Assembly: GCA_016287555.1 (NCBI GenBank)
Contig: JAEFAK010000082.1
Coordinates: 1 to 7,538, forward strand
Source: Oscillospiraceae bacterium
GTDB lineage: Bacteria > Bacillota > Clostridia > Oscillospirales > Oscillospiraceae
Direction of reading: 5' to 3'
DNA length: 7,538 bases
Made by a program: the position numbers and the translations under genes. How positions within the stretch are numbered: the stretch's first letter is position 1; each line of letters begins with the position of its first letter. This document shows positions 1-6,396 of this stretch, piece by piece. The notes under the pieces were generated by a model. That model made no database searches and was not told the origin of the DNA. It saw only the letters and a program-made list of their open reading frames with translations.

Positions 1-1269
1 CAGCTCGTCGGCGCGCCTTGTCAATGCCGCGCACTCGGCCTCCGGGACGCCTATCGTGCGCCCGAGCTTGGCCATGGCGTCCATCATGCGGACGGTGTAG
101 GCGTTCATGTCCGGGGAGGCGAGCGGGAAGCCGACGTAGAAGTAGGCCGCGTCCTCCCAGCCGGTCTCGATGGCGCCCTGGTTCTCCCAGACGCCGTCGC
201 CGTCGAGGTCGCGGAATTTGAAGAAGAAATCTATCCACCTGCCCATGCGCTCGTAGACGTATTTCTTTTCCTCGAGCGGGATGGAGCTGAGGTCGCGGTT
301 ATCCAGCAGCCATTCGAGCGCGACGCCCTGGAAGGGCGGCTTCATGCTCCTGCCGAGGCCAGATCTGTAGGAGATGGCGTCGGCTATGCGGCCGTTGGCG
401 TCCTGATGGTCGAAGCAGGAGAGGAGTATCGTCCATGCGAGCTTGATGTCCGGGCTCAGGCAGATGGCCTGCATGGCCTGCTGCCAGCCGAAGGCGCTCT
501 CGAAGAGGAAGCGCATCATCTTGACCATCGTGTGCCTGTAGTTCCCGACGCCGTCGGGGTCGACCGTGAGGTTCCAGGTCGTCCAGAGAGCCTGCCTTCT
601 CATGGGCTCGAACTCCGCGGGCAGGGAGGGGTAGAGCGCCGCGCAGTAGTCCTCGAATTCCTTCTCCGCGCCGGCGACGGCCTGCGCGTAGGTCGGGTAG
701 GTGTCGAGCGGCCTCGCGCCGGGGTCCTCCTCATATTCCTCTATGCCGAATTCGAAGACGCCCTCGCCGTCCGGCGCGATGAGGAACGCGCCCGTCGGCA
801 GAGCCGTGACGCTGCCGCGGAAGACGACGAGCAGGCCGTTGTCGTCGGCGAAGGCGAAGCGCCAAGTCCCGTTGGGGAGCTGCATCGGCGTCAGCGCGAA
901 GGGGCCGACGCCCCTCGTCGGGGTCACGCGGAGGCTGAGCCCGTCCTCGCCGCGGCCCATCATGAGGCACTTTTCCGCGATGCAGAAGCGGGCCGAGCCC
1001 TTCTGCGTCTGAAGTATCGCCTCGAAGGGCGTGCTCGAGAGGGCGGAGGGGAGCGCCTGCGCGCCGGAAACGAGCTCGAGGGCGACCTGACGCGAGGTGC
1101 TCTGCGCGTTCATGCTGCCCATGGAGCCGCCGGATTTGACGGAGGAGAGATGGAGGGTCGTCTTGCCGAACTGGGAGACGCCGCCGTTGCGGTTGGCGAG
1201 CGCGAGATGGCTGCCGCGGCGGGAGAGCGGCGCCTGAAGAAGGTCGATGAAGTAACTGCTCTGAAGCAT
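1..1269 (-). CDS. Six-hairpin (alpha/alpha)6-barrel glycoside hydrolase-like protein, C-terminus cut by window edge
   Basis: The reading frame is open from ATG at 1269 to the left edge, giving 423 residues with no stop, so the C-terminal part is missing. Residues 1-180 are beta-rich and look like an N-terminal sandwich domain. From about residue 225 the sequence is helical and resembles the toroid of GH63/mannosylglycerate-hydrolase-like (MGH1-type) glycosidases. The typical elements are 'WTTWNLTVDPDG' (229-240), 'FDHQDANGRIADAIS' (286-300), and an acidic 'DLDGDGVWENQGAIETGWEDA' block split across 354-374. There is no signal peptide, so the enzyme is probably cytoplasmic and would act on imported oligosaccharides or a storage glycan. 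The start is supported by AAAGGA (1278-1283) eight bases upstream and by a good promoter further up. Substrate and catalytic residues cannot be assigned from what is visible; the fold-level call is fairly secure, an exact GH family is not. Confidence 0.7.
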   Translation of the reverse strand, partial: MLQSSYFIDLLQAPLSRRGSHLALANRNGGVSQFGKTTLHLSSVKSGGSMGSMNAQSTSRQVALELVSGAQALPSALSSTPFEAILQTQKGSARFCIAEKCLMMGRGEDGLSLRVTPTRGVGPFALTPMQLPNGTWRFAFADDNGLLVVFRGSVTALPTGAFLIAPDGEGVFEFGIEEYEEDPGARPLDTYPTYAQAVAGAEKEFEDYCAALYPSLPAEFEPMRRQALWTTWNLTVDPDGVGNYRHTMVKMMRFLFESAFGWQQAMQAICLSPDIKLAWTILLSCFDHQDANGRIADAISYRSGLGRSMKPPFQGVALEWLLDNRDLSSIPLEEKKYVYERMGRWIDFFFKFRDLDGDGVWENQGAIETGWEDAAYFYVGFPLASPDMNAYTVRMMDAMAKLGRTIGVPEAECAALTRRADEL

Positions 1270-1309
1270 GCTGACCGTCCTTTCGGATAAGTATTTGTTT
1301 TCTGCCTCT

Positions 1310-1338
1310 ATTTTACCAAACCGCCGCGCCTTTGTAAA
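1310..1338 (-). promoter_or_regulatory. Sigma-A-type promoter of the glycosidase-like gene
   Basis: On the minus strand the -35 box TTTACA (1333-1338) is followed by a 17-base spacer and the -10 box TAAAAT (1310-1315). Transcription would start about 1303, leaving a short leader of roughly 35 bases before the ATG at 1269. The block GGTTTGGTAAAATA is identical to that in the promoter of the next gene upstream (2156-2190). Confidence 0.75.
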
Positions 1339-1357
1339 CTTTTTCCGCGCGCAAAAA

Positions 1358-1395
1358 GGCGGGGATCAAACGGCGCGGTGAGGGCATCGCGCCCT
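1358..1395 (-). repeat. REP-like palindromic repeat, copy A
   Basis: Read on the minus strand from 1395 to 1358, this 38-base unit matches 2241-2278 on the plus strand at 34 of 38 positions, including the shared tail GCGCCGTTTGATCC. The core (1371-1395) differs by one base from the arm at 2288-2312. The core is a near-palindrome (GGCGCGGTG / CATCGCGCC around AGGG) and could fold into a short hairpin. It lies between the terminator of the 1452-2129 gene and the promoter of the glycosidase-like gene. It is best described as a dispersed extragenic palindrome; copy number in the genome is unknown. Confidence 0.7.
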
Positions 1396-1418
1396 GCGCG
1401 CCCCCCGCAGGTGCGCAG

Positions 1419-1446
1419 AAAAAACGCCCCGGCAGCGCCGGGGCGT
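1419..1446 (-). terminator. Intrinsic terminator of the 1452-2129 gene
   Basis: A perfect 10-bp stem, ACGCCCCGGC (1424-1433) with GCCGGGGCGT (1437-1446), and a 3-base loop is followed on the minus strand by a run of T residues (the A run 1419-1424 on the plus strand). It begins six bases after the stop codon at 1452-1454. Confidence 0.92.
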
Positions 1447-1451
1447 CAAGC

Positions 1452-2129
1452 TCAGCCGAGCGTCAGTCTGTACCGACTCTTCGTATATTCCGTCGTCAGC
1501 GTGTTGTCGTCCGGGTACTGCGCAAGCCCCAGCCCTTCGAGCACCTCCGCGGTGTGACGTCTGTCCGCGTTGAAGGACAGATGCGTCAAGTCTATCCTGT
1601 TTTCGTAAAACAGCACTGCAGGCTTCCCAAGGCCTTGATTGCCCAGCGCCACAAGATAGGTGCAGCCCTTCAGCATGGGATAGTAGTTTTCTCCCGTTAC
1701 GAGAACGCCCTCGTTGCTCATGGCGCATTCCTCGCACAGCGTAAATACGTCCCCAAGGCCTTTTTCATCCTTGAAATACTTTATGACCTTGACCTTCCTG
1801 TCGGAATGGACGAAGCTGTGTATTTTATCAAAGGTGACGATCTGCCGATCCGGGCCGAGGTATCTTGCCCCGGCATAGCTTGCCTCTGCCGTCAGATCGT
1901 CCAGCGGCGTCACTATTGCGATGATATCCGCATTCCGCATCAGGCCATCGTAATCGTAGTAGACCCTGTCGAAGTACTGTCCGCAGATGGACTCGCCGTA
2001 GATGCGGCGGTAGAATTCCTCCGCCGTCGGCGGCTCGCGGGCGGGAAGCAGGACGCCGAGCAGGACGGCCGCGGCCGTGACGACCGCCGCGCAGATGATC
2101 AGCACCGCGGCAAGATGCTTCTTTTCCAA
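1452..2129 (-). CDS. Membrane-anchored protein of unknown function
   Basis: This encodes 225 residues that I do not recognise as a named family. Residues 1-5 are charged (MEKKH) and 6-28 form one strong hydrophobic segment, consistent with an uncleaved signal anchor that places the rest outside the membrane. There is no good lipobox (the only cysteine there, C13, follows Ile). The exported part has alternating strands, with 'NADIIAIVTPLDD' (66-78), 'RKVKVIKYFKDEKGLGDVFTL' split over 111-131, and 'YPMLKGCTYLVALGN' (150-164). This layout recalls small OB-fold-like extracellular proteins common in Bacillota. A CxxC pair (C132, C135) plus C49 and C156 could form disulfides. The start is TTG at 2129: AAAGGAGG (2137-2144) lies seven bases upstream, whereas the nearby ATG at 2134 is out of frame and too close to that site. 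The gene has its own promoter and terminator, so it is probably monocistronic. Confidence 0.8.
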   Translation of the reverse strand: MEKKHLAAVLIICAAVVTAAAVLLGVLLPAREPPTAEEFYRRIYGESICGQYFDRVYYDYDGLMRNADIIAIVTPLDDLTAEASYAGARYLGPDRQIVTFDKIHSFVHSDRKVKVIKYFKDEKGLGDVFTLCEECAMSNEGVLVTGENYYPMLKGCTYLVALGNQGLGKPAVLFYENRIDLTHLSFNADRRHTAEVLEGLGLAQYPDDNTLTTEYTKSRYRLTLG

Positions 2130-2136
2130 CGCATTT

Positions 2137-2144
2137 CCTCCTTT
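2137..2144 (-). promoter_or_regulatory. Strong Shine-Dalgarno site that fixes the TTG start
   Basis: AAAGGAGG on the minus strand ends seven bases before TTG at 2129-2127. The ATG at 2134-2132 would leave only two bases of spacing and opens a different frame, so the TTG codon is the credible start. Confidence 0.85.
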
Positions 2145-2155
2145 GGGCTTCGTTC

Positions 2156-2190
2156 CAACCTTATTTTACCAAACCACGGCAGCAATGTCA
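2156..2190 (-). promoter_or_regulatory. Sigma-A-type promoter of the 1452-2129 gene
   Basis: On the minus strand a perfect TTGACA box is followed by exactly 17 bases and then TAAAAT. The boxes sit just upstream of the short leader carrying AAAGGAGG. The stretch GGTTTGGTAAAATA and an upstream AAAAAGTTT are shared with the promoter at 1310-1338. Confidence 0.82.
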
Positions 2191-2235
2191 AACTTTTTGG
2201 AAAAGCCATGGATGAGTGGGAGAGCGTATTGCAGC

Positions 2236-2317
2236 CGCGTAGGGCGCGATGCCCACATCGCGCCGTTTGATCCAAGCCCTTTTTCGGCGGCGCGATGAGG
2301 GCATCGCGCCCTGCGCG
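2236..2317. repeat. Inverted pair of REP-like palindromes, copy B (BIME-like)
   Basis: Two 30-base arms (2236-2265 and 2288-2317) are inverted copies of each other, matching at 28 of 30 positions, separated by 22 bases. Each arm is also palindromic: GGCGCGATG pairs with CATCGCGCC across a 4-base loop in the right arm. A transcript across the whole element could form one long hairpin or two short ones. It fills the gap between the prs terminator and the promoter of the membrane-protein gene. The left arm plus spacer matches copy A at 1358-1395. No coding potential is evident. Confidence 0.8.
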
Positions 2318-2338
2318 CGCCCCGCGGCGAGAGTCCGC

Positions 2339-2369
2339 AAAAAACGCCCGGACGGGGACCGTCCGGGCG
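2339..2369 (-). terminator. Intrinsic terminator of prs
   Basis: An 11-bp perfect stem, CGCCCGGACGG (2345-2355) with CCGTCCGGGCG (2359-2369), and a 3-base loop is followed on the minus strand by six T residues (A run 2339-2344). It lies 16 bases after the prs stop codon. Confidence 0.93.
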
Positions 2370-2385
2370 CTGTGCGTATCGATTA

Positions 2386-3525
2386 TCAAATGTCGTCTCT
2401 GCCGGCGAGGAGCGCGGTGATCTTCTCGTGCGGATCGAGCAGATCGCTGATGCTCGCGTCGTGGTTGATGGCGGCGATGATGTAGGAGATGTACTTGCTG
2501 CAGTCGACCTCCATGAACCAGCGGCGGGAGAGGAGATCATGGGTCCTGTACGTCAGGTTGGTGCCGAAGACGCCGTCGATGACGCCGTCGTCGTAGGCCT
2601 TGTCAAAGGCGTCGAGCCCGTTGGTGAAGAGGGCGTAGGTGACGCAGGCGAAGACGCGGTCGGCCTTGCGCTCCTTGAGGTTGTAGGCTATGTCGAGCAT
2701 GGACTCGCCGGAGCTGATGAGGTCGTCGGCTATGAAGACGGTCTTGCCCTCGACGGACTCGCCCAGATACTCGTGGGCGACGATGGGGTTGCGGCCGTTG
2801 ATGATGCGGGAATAGTCGCGGCGCTTGTAGAACATGCCGAGGTTGACGCCGAGGACGGAGGAATAGTACATATTGCGGTTCATGGCGCCCTCGTCGGGGG
2901 CGATGCACATGAAGTGGTCCGCGTCGAGCTTGATGTCGGGATAATTGCGGATGAGGGTCTTGAGGACCTGATAGGTGGGCATGCAGTTGTCGAAGCCCAT
3001 CATCGGGATCGCGTTCTGGACGCGGGGATCGTGCGCGTCGAAGGTGACGACGTCGTCGACTCCCATGGCCTCGAGCTCCTGCAGGGCGCAGGCGCAGTCA
3101 AGGCTCTCGCGGGAATTGCGCCTGTGCTGGCGCGAGCCGAAGAGCATCGGCATTATGACCGTTATGCGGCGCGCCTTGCCGCTGGTGGCCTGGATGAGGC
3201 GCTTGAGGTCCTGGAAGTGGTCGTCCGGGCTCATGGAGTTCTCCTGCCCGAAGATCGTATACTTCATGTTGTAGTTGCCGACGTCAAGCAGGAAGAAGAG
3301 ATCCATGCCGCGCACGGACTCCGCGATGACGCCCTTGCCGTCGCCGGAGGCGAAGCGCGGGCAGCTTGACTTGACGATGAAGGTATCCCTTGCCTCGGGG
3401 CCGTTGGCCGCCCATTTGGTGAGCCAGTAGTCTATCTTCGAGCCGAGCTCGCGGGCGCCCTCCGTAACGACGAGGCCGAGCTTGGGGAAGGTATTGCCGG
3501 TGTGAAAAATAGATTCCGCATCCAT
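2386..3525 (-). CDS. prs: Ribose-phosphate pyrophosphokinase (PRPP synthetase), long divergent form
   Basis: The enzyme makes 5-phosphoribosyl 1-pyrophosphate from ribose 5-phosphate and ATP, feeding purine, pyrimidine, histidine, tryptophan and NAD synthesis in the cytoplasm. The PRPP-binding loop is clear as 'VFIADDLISSGES' (263-275). 'VVTFDAHDPRVQN' (159-171) matches the canonical segment with the active-site histidine (H165 here). 'MPMLFGSRQHRRNSRESLD' (125-143) replaces the classic ATP-binding 'ARQDRKARSREPI' segment. 'IAPDEGAMNRN' (208-218) stands where the flexible loop normally follows. At 379 residues it is about 60 longer than classic class I enzymes, with extra sequence at the N-terminus and in the 85-120 region. 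ATG at 3525 is the only usable start, since an in-frame TAA lies 21 bases upstream. The nearest purine-rich site, AAAGGA, is unusually far away (about 14 bases). The gene is divergent from ilvE and appears monocistronic. Confidence 0.92.
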   Translation of the reverse strand: MDAESIFHTGNTFPKLGLVVTEGARELGSKIDYWLTKWAANGPEARDTFIVKSSCPRFASGDGKGVIAESVRGMDLFFLLDVGNYNMKYTIFGQENSMSPDDHFQDLKRLIQATSGKARRITVIMPMLFGSRQHRRNSRESLDCACALQELEAMGVDDVVTFDAHDPRVQNAIPMMGFDNCMPTYQVLKTLIRNYPDIKLDADHFMCIAPDEGAMNRNMYYSSVLGVNLGMFYKRRDYSRIINGRNPIVAHEYLGESVEGKTVFIADDLISSGESMLDIAYNLKERKADRVFACVTYALFTNGLDAFDKAYDDGVIDGVFGTNLTYRTHDLLSRRWFMEVDCSKYISYIIAAINHDASISDLLDPHEKITALLAGRDDI

Positions 3526-3588
3526 GACCTGAAGAACCGTCCTTTATTCGTTTTTTCAGCCGAAAAACACTTATTTCGCCATAAAAAA

Positions 3589-3617
3589 ATAATAAGCGAG
3601 GTCGGCTCTTTTGTCAA
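3589..3617 (-). promoter_or_regulatory. Near-consensus promoter of prs
   Basis: On the minus strand TTGACA (3612-3617) and TATTAT (3589-3594) are separated by 17 bases. The start of transcription would be near 3582, giving a leader of about 57 bases. A dyad TTGTCA-N6-TGACAA (3611-3628) overlaps the -35 box and could be an operator. Confidence 0.85.
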
Positions 3618-3671
3618 GCAGATGACAATCGCATAAAAATGAAAAATGGGCTTTTATTTATAAAAAACTTG

Positions 3672-3680
3672 TGCTATACT
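3672..3680 (+). promoter_or_regulatory. Extended -10 promoter of ilvE
   Basis: TGCTATACT carries the TGn extension directly before a good -10 box (TATACT). No clear -35 box is found at 16-18 bases upstream, where the sequence is only AT-rich (TTTTAT), which is typical of extended -10 promoters. The predicted leader is about 40 bases, too short for a T-box or attenuator. Confidence 0.65.
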
Positions 3681-3728
3681 CCTTAATTATCATAAGTCGG
3701 ATATCTCCAAAGAAAGGAAGTCAATATA

Positions 3729-4796
3729 ATGCAGGAGATAAAGATAACCAAGACGACGACCCCGCGCTTCAGGCCCGAGCCGGACAAGCTGGGCTTCGGA
3801 AAGTATTTCTCCGACCACATGTTCCTCATGGACTACGACGCCGGTCAGGGCTGGCACGATCCCCGCATCGTTCCCTACGGCGAGATATCCCTCGAACCCT
3901 CGGCCATGGTCTTCCACTATGCCCAGGAGGTCTTCGAGGGCCTCAAGGCGTACAGACGCGCCGACGGCGGCATCCAGCTTTTCCGCCCGCAGGCGAACAT
4001 CGCCCGCATGAACACCTCCTGCGAGCGTCTCTGCATCCCGACGATAGACCCCGATCTCTATCTGAACGCCATCAAGACCCTCGTCAAGCTCGATGAGGAC
4101 TGGGTCCCCTCCGCGCCGGACACCTCTCTCTACATCCGTCCCTTCATCATAGCGACCGAGCCGCACGTCGGCGTGCACGCCTCGTCCAGCTATATTTTCT
4201 GCATCATCACCGGCCCCGTCGGCGCCTACTATCCCGAGGGCATGGCCCCCGTCAAGATCTACGTCGAGAGCCGCGACGTCCGCGCCGTCAAGGGCGGCAT
4301 GGGCTACGCCAAGACCGGCGGCAACTACGCCGCCTCCCTGCGCGCCGGCGAAGTCGCCTCCGAGCTGGGCTTCTCGCAGGTCCTCTGGCTCGACGGCGTC
4401 GAGCGCAAGTATATCGAAGAGGTCGGCAGCATGAACGTCTGGTTCAAGGTCAAGGGCGAGTGCGTCACTCCCGCCCTCGTCGGCTCCATCCTCCCGGGCA
4501 TCACCCGCGATTCCTGCATCCACATCCTCAAGAGCTGGGGCGAGAACGTCTCCGAGCGCCTCTTCAGCGCTGAGGAGCTCTTCAAGGCCGCCGAGACGGG
4601 CGACCTCGAGGAGGCCTGGGGCTGCGGCACCGCCGCCGTCATCTCTCCCATCGGCCGCATCGAGTGGGGCGACAAGGACGTCGACGTCAACGGCGGAAAG
4701 ATAGGCTCGCTCACCCAGAAGCTCTATGATTATCTGACCGGTATCCAGTGGGGCCGCATAGAAGATCCCTTCGGCTGGATAGTCAGGATCGACTGA
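3729..4796 (+). CDS. ilvE: Branched-chain amino acid aminotransferase
   Basis: This 355-residue PLP enzyme transfers the amino group between leucine, isoleucine or valine and 2-oxoglutarate, the last step in synthesis and first in breakdown of these amino acids. It is a fold type IV aminotransferase of the longer group II (mammalian BCAT-like) type. 'FHYAQEVFEGLKAYR' (62-76) and 'LFRPQANIARMNTSCERL' (84-101) are typical substrate and PLP-phosphate region motifs. 'GYAKTGGNYAAS' (192-203) contains the Schiff-base lysine K195. 'YIEEVGSMNVWF' and 'TPALVGSILPGITRDS' follow in the expected order. Length and motif spacing are complete. The ATG is preceded by AAAGGAAG with an eight-base gap. It is transcribed alone, divergent from prs and convergent with mgtE. 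No CodY-like box or T-box is evident in its short leader. Confidence 0.95.
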   Translation: MQEIKITKTTTPRFRPEPDKLGFGKYFSDHMFLMDYDAGQGWHDPRIVPYGEISLEPSAMVFHYAQEVFEGLKAYRRADGGIQLFRPQANIARMNTSCERLCIPTIDPDLYLNAIKTLVKLDEDWVPSAPDTSLYIRPFIIATEPHVGVHASSSYIFCIITGPVGAYYPEGMAPVKIYVESRDVRAVKGGMGYAKTGGNYAASLRAGEVASELGFSQVLWLDGVERKYIEEVGSMNVWFKVKGECVTPALVGSILPGITRDSCIHILKSWGENVSERLFSAEELFKAAETGDLEEAWGCGTAAVISPIGRIEWGDKDVDVNGGKIGSLTQKLYDYLTGIQWGRIEDPFGWIVRID

Positions 4797-4870
4797 GAAA
4801 AAAGACGACGCTCCGCGGCAGGCGACGGAAGGAAGGGCTCATTCGGGAGCTTCGCCCTGCGGAAATAATA

Positions 4871-4904
4871 AAAGGAACGCACCCTGCGGTGCGTTCCTTT
4901 TTTT
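4871..4904. terminator. Bidirectional intrinsic terminator between ilvE and mgtE
   Basis: A perfect 13-bp stem, AAAGGAACGCACC (4871-4883) with GGTGCGTTCCTTT (4888-4900), and loop CTGC is followed by TTTT on the plus strand. On the minus strand it is followed by T-rich sequence (TTTTATTATTT), so it can end both converging transcripts. The remaining gap (4797-4870) is GC-rich and has only an imperfect inverted repeat. Confidence 0.92.
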
Positions 4905-4917
4905 GTTCGTTTCTGCG

Positions 4918-6300
4918 CTACACGCCCGAGATGAAGAGCACGCTCGTGAATCTGAAATAGATGAGCAGGGCGAGGGCGTCGACTATCGTCGTTATGAAGG
5001 GGCTCGCCATGACGGCCGGGTCGAAGCCGACGAGCTTGGCGAGTATCGGTAGCGAGCAGCCGACGAGCTTGGCTACGAGCACCGTGACCGCAAGCGTCGC
5101 GCAGACGATGAGCGTGACGGCGAGGGTTATGGAGTCGTTGTGCATCATCAGCTTGTCGATGAGCATTATCTTCGCGAAGCCGACCAGCGCCAGCGAGAGG
5201 CCGCAGAGCAGCGCCACGCGGAATTCCTTCCAGATGACGCGGGGAAGCTCCCGGAACTGCACCTCGCCAAGGCTGAGCGCGCGGATGACCGTGACGGATG
5301 CCTGCGAGCCGGAGTTGCCGCCCGTGTCCATCAGCATGGGGATGAACGCCGTCAGCACGGCGTGGGTCGCGAGCGCCGTCTCGAAGCGGGTTATGATCAT
5401 GCCCGTGAACGTCGCCGAGACCATCAGCAGGAGAAGCCACGGGACGCGGTTTTTCCATATCTCGAACGCGCCGGTCTTCAGATACGGCTTGTCCGACGGC
5501 GTGACGGCGGCCATCTTCGCGATGTCCTCCGTGACCTCTTCTTCGAGGACGTCGATAGCGTCGTCTATCGTGACGATGCCGACGAGGCGGTTTTCCGCGT
5601 CCGTGACGGGGACGGCGGTGAAGTCGTATTTTGCGAGCGGCTGGGCGACGGTCGCCTGGTCCTCCAGCGTGTTGACGCTGATGACGTTGTCCTCCATGAT
5701 GTCCTGGATGACGGCGTCCTCCTCCGCGAGGATGAGGGTGCGAAGGGAGATCGTGCCGAGCAGGTGGCGCTCCCCGTCGGTGACGTAGCAGTTGTTGACC
5801 GTTTCCTTGTCGAGCCCCGTCCTGCGTATGCGCTTTATCGCGTCCTCGACGGTCATCTTCGGGCGCAGCGTGACGAACTCGGTCGTCATTATGCTGCCGG
5901 CCGAGTCCTCCGGATATTTGAGGAGCTCGTTTATGGTCTTGCGGGTGTCGGGATCGGCCTGCCGCAGTATGCGGCGGACGACGTTGGCCGGCATCTCCTC
6001 TATCAGGTCGACCGCGTCGTCGACGTAGAGCTCGTCGACGACGTCCTTGAGCTCCGCGTCGGAGAAGGAACGGATCAGCAGCTCCTGCGCGTCCGTATCC
6101 ATCTCGACGAAGGTCTCCGCCGCCAGCTCCTTCGGGAGCAGACGGAAAAGGAAGGGGAGAGCCTTGTCCGATACCTCATTGAACAGCGCCGCCAGGTCGA
6201 CGGCGTTCATGCTTATGAGTATGTCCCTCAGCGCGGGATAGCGCTTTTTCTCAAGAAGCGCGTCGATCGCCGTGAGGAGGGAAAGCGAAGATTCCGCCAT
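4918..6300 (-). CDS. mgtE: Magnesium transporter MgtE
   Basis: This 460-residue protein is a complete MgtE-type Mg2+ channel/transporter of the inner membrane, normally a homodimer gated by cytosolic Mg2+. Residues about 10-130 form the helical MgtE N domain, ending in 'LLKYPEDSAGSIMTTEFVTL' (126-145). Two CBS domains follow (about 137-195 and 200-255), with 'YDFTAVPVTDAENRLVGIVT' at 225-244. A linking helix leads to the membrane domain (about 285-460). That domain carries the family signature 'PMLMDTGGNSGSQ' (321-333) and the last-helix motif 'GFDPAVMASPFITTIVDALAL' split over 425-445, where the aspartates line the pore in known structures. Five hydrophobic segments are visible. The start ATG has AGGAGG (6309-6314) at eight bases. 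It has its own promoter but lies directly downstream of araD with no strong terminator between them. Confidence 0.96.
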   Translation of the reverse strand: MAESSLSLLTAIDALLEKKRYPALRDILISMNAVDLAALFNEVSDKALPFLFRLLPKELAAETFVEMDTDAQELLIRSFSDAELKDVVDELYVDDAVDLIEEMPANVVRRILRQADPDTRKTINELLKYPEDSAGSIMTTEFVTLRPKMTVEDAIKRIRRTGLDKETVNNCYVTDGERHLLGTISLRTLILAEEDAVIQDIMEDNVISVNTLEDQATVAQPLAKYDFTAVPVTDAENRLVGIVTIDDAIDVLEEEVTEDIAKMAAVTPSDKPYLKTGAFEIWKNRVPWLLLLMVSATFTGMIITRFETALATHAVLTAFIPMLMDTGGNSGSQASVTVIRALSLGEVQFRELPRVIWKEFRVALLCGLSLALVGFAKIMLIDKLMMHNDSITLAVTLIVCATLAVTVLVAKLVGCSLPILAKLVGFDPAVMASPFITTIVDALALLIYFRFTSVLFISGV

Positions 6301-6396
6301 GCTGCATACCTCCTGAAATGTGTGATCGACTACTTCGGCCTGCCGTTTCCATGGCGTTCACCTCGCTTTTTCTCGAAAGATCAGAATAACTTAATA

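Noticed and set aside
406..1290. Long plus-strand open frame (294 codons)
   Set aside because: It is antisense to the glycosidase-like gene. Its composition is the Arg/Ala/Glu/Gly-rich kind produced by GC-rich third positions, with no family motif or ribosome site.
1554..2270. Plus-strand open frame (238 codons)
   Set aside because: It overlaps the better-supported minus-strand membrane protein, which has promoter, Shine-Dalgarno and terminator. The plus frame has none and ends inside the repeat.
2236..2317. Short CRISPR array or insertion sequence end
   Set aside because: The units are inverted rather than direct, with a single 22-base spacer and no transposase remnant; a REP-type palindrome fits better.
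2099..2540. Minus-strand frames across the repeat with RRARCPHRA-like peptides
   Set aside because: The recurring peptide is only the translation of the REP sequence and overlaps the prs 3' end and terminator.
2428..3369. Plus-strand open frame (313 codons)
   Set aside because: It is antisense to prs and rich in Val/Asp/Gly/Ala from reversed GC-rich codons; no recognisable domain.
3681..3728. T-box or peptide attenuator for ilvE
   Set aside because: The leader is about 40 bases, with no specifier stem, no T-box sequence and no run of Leu/Ile/Val codons.
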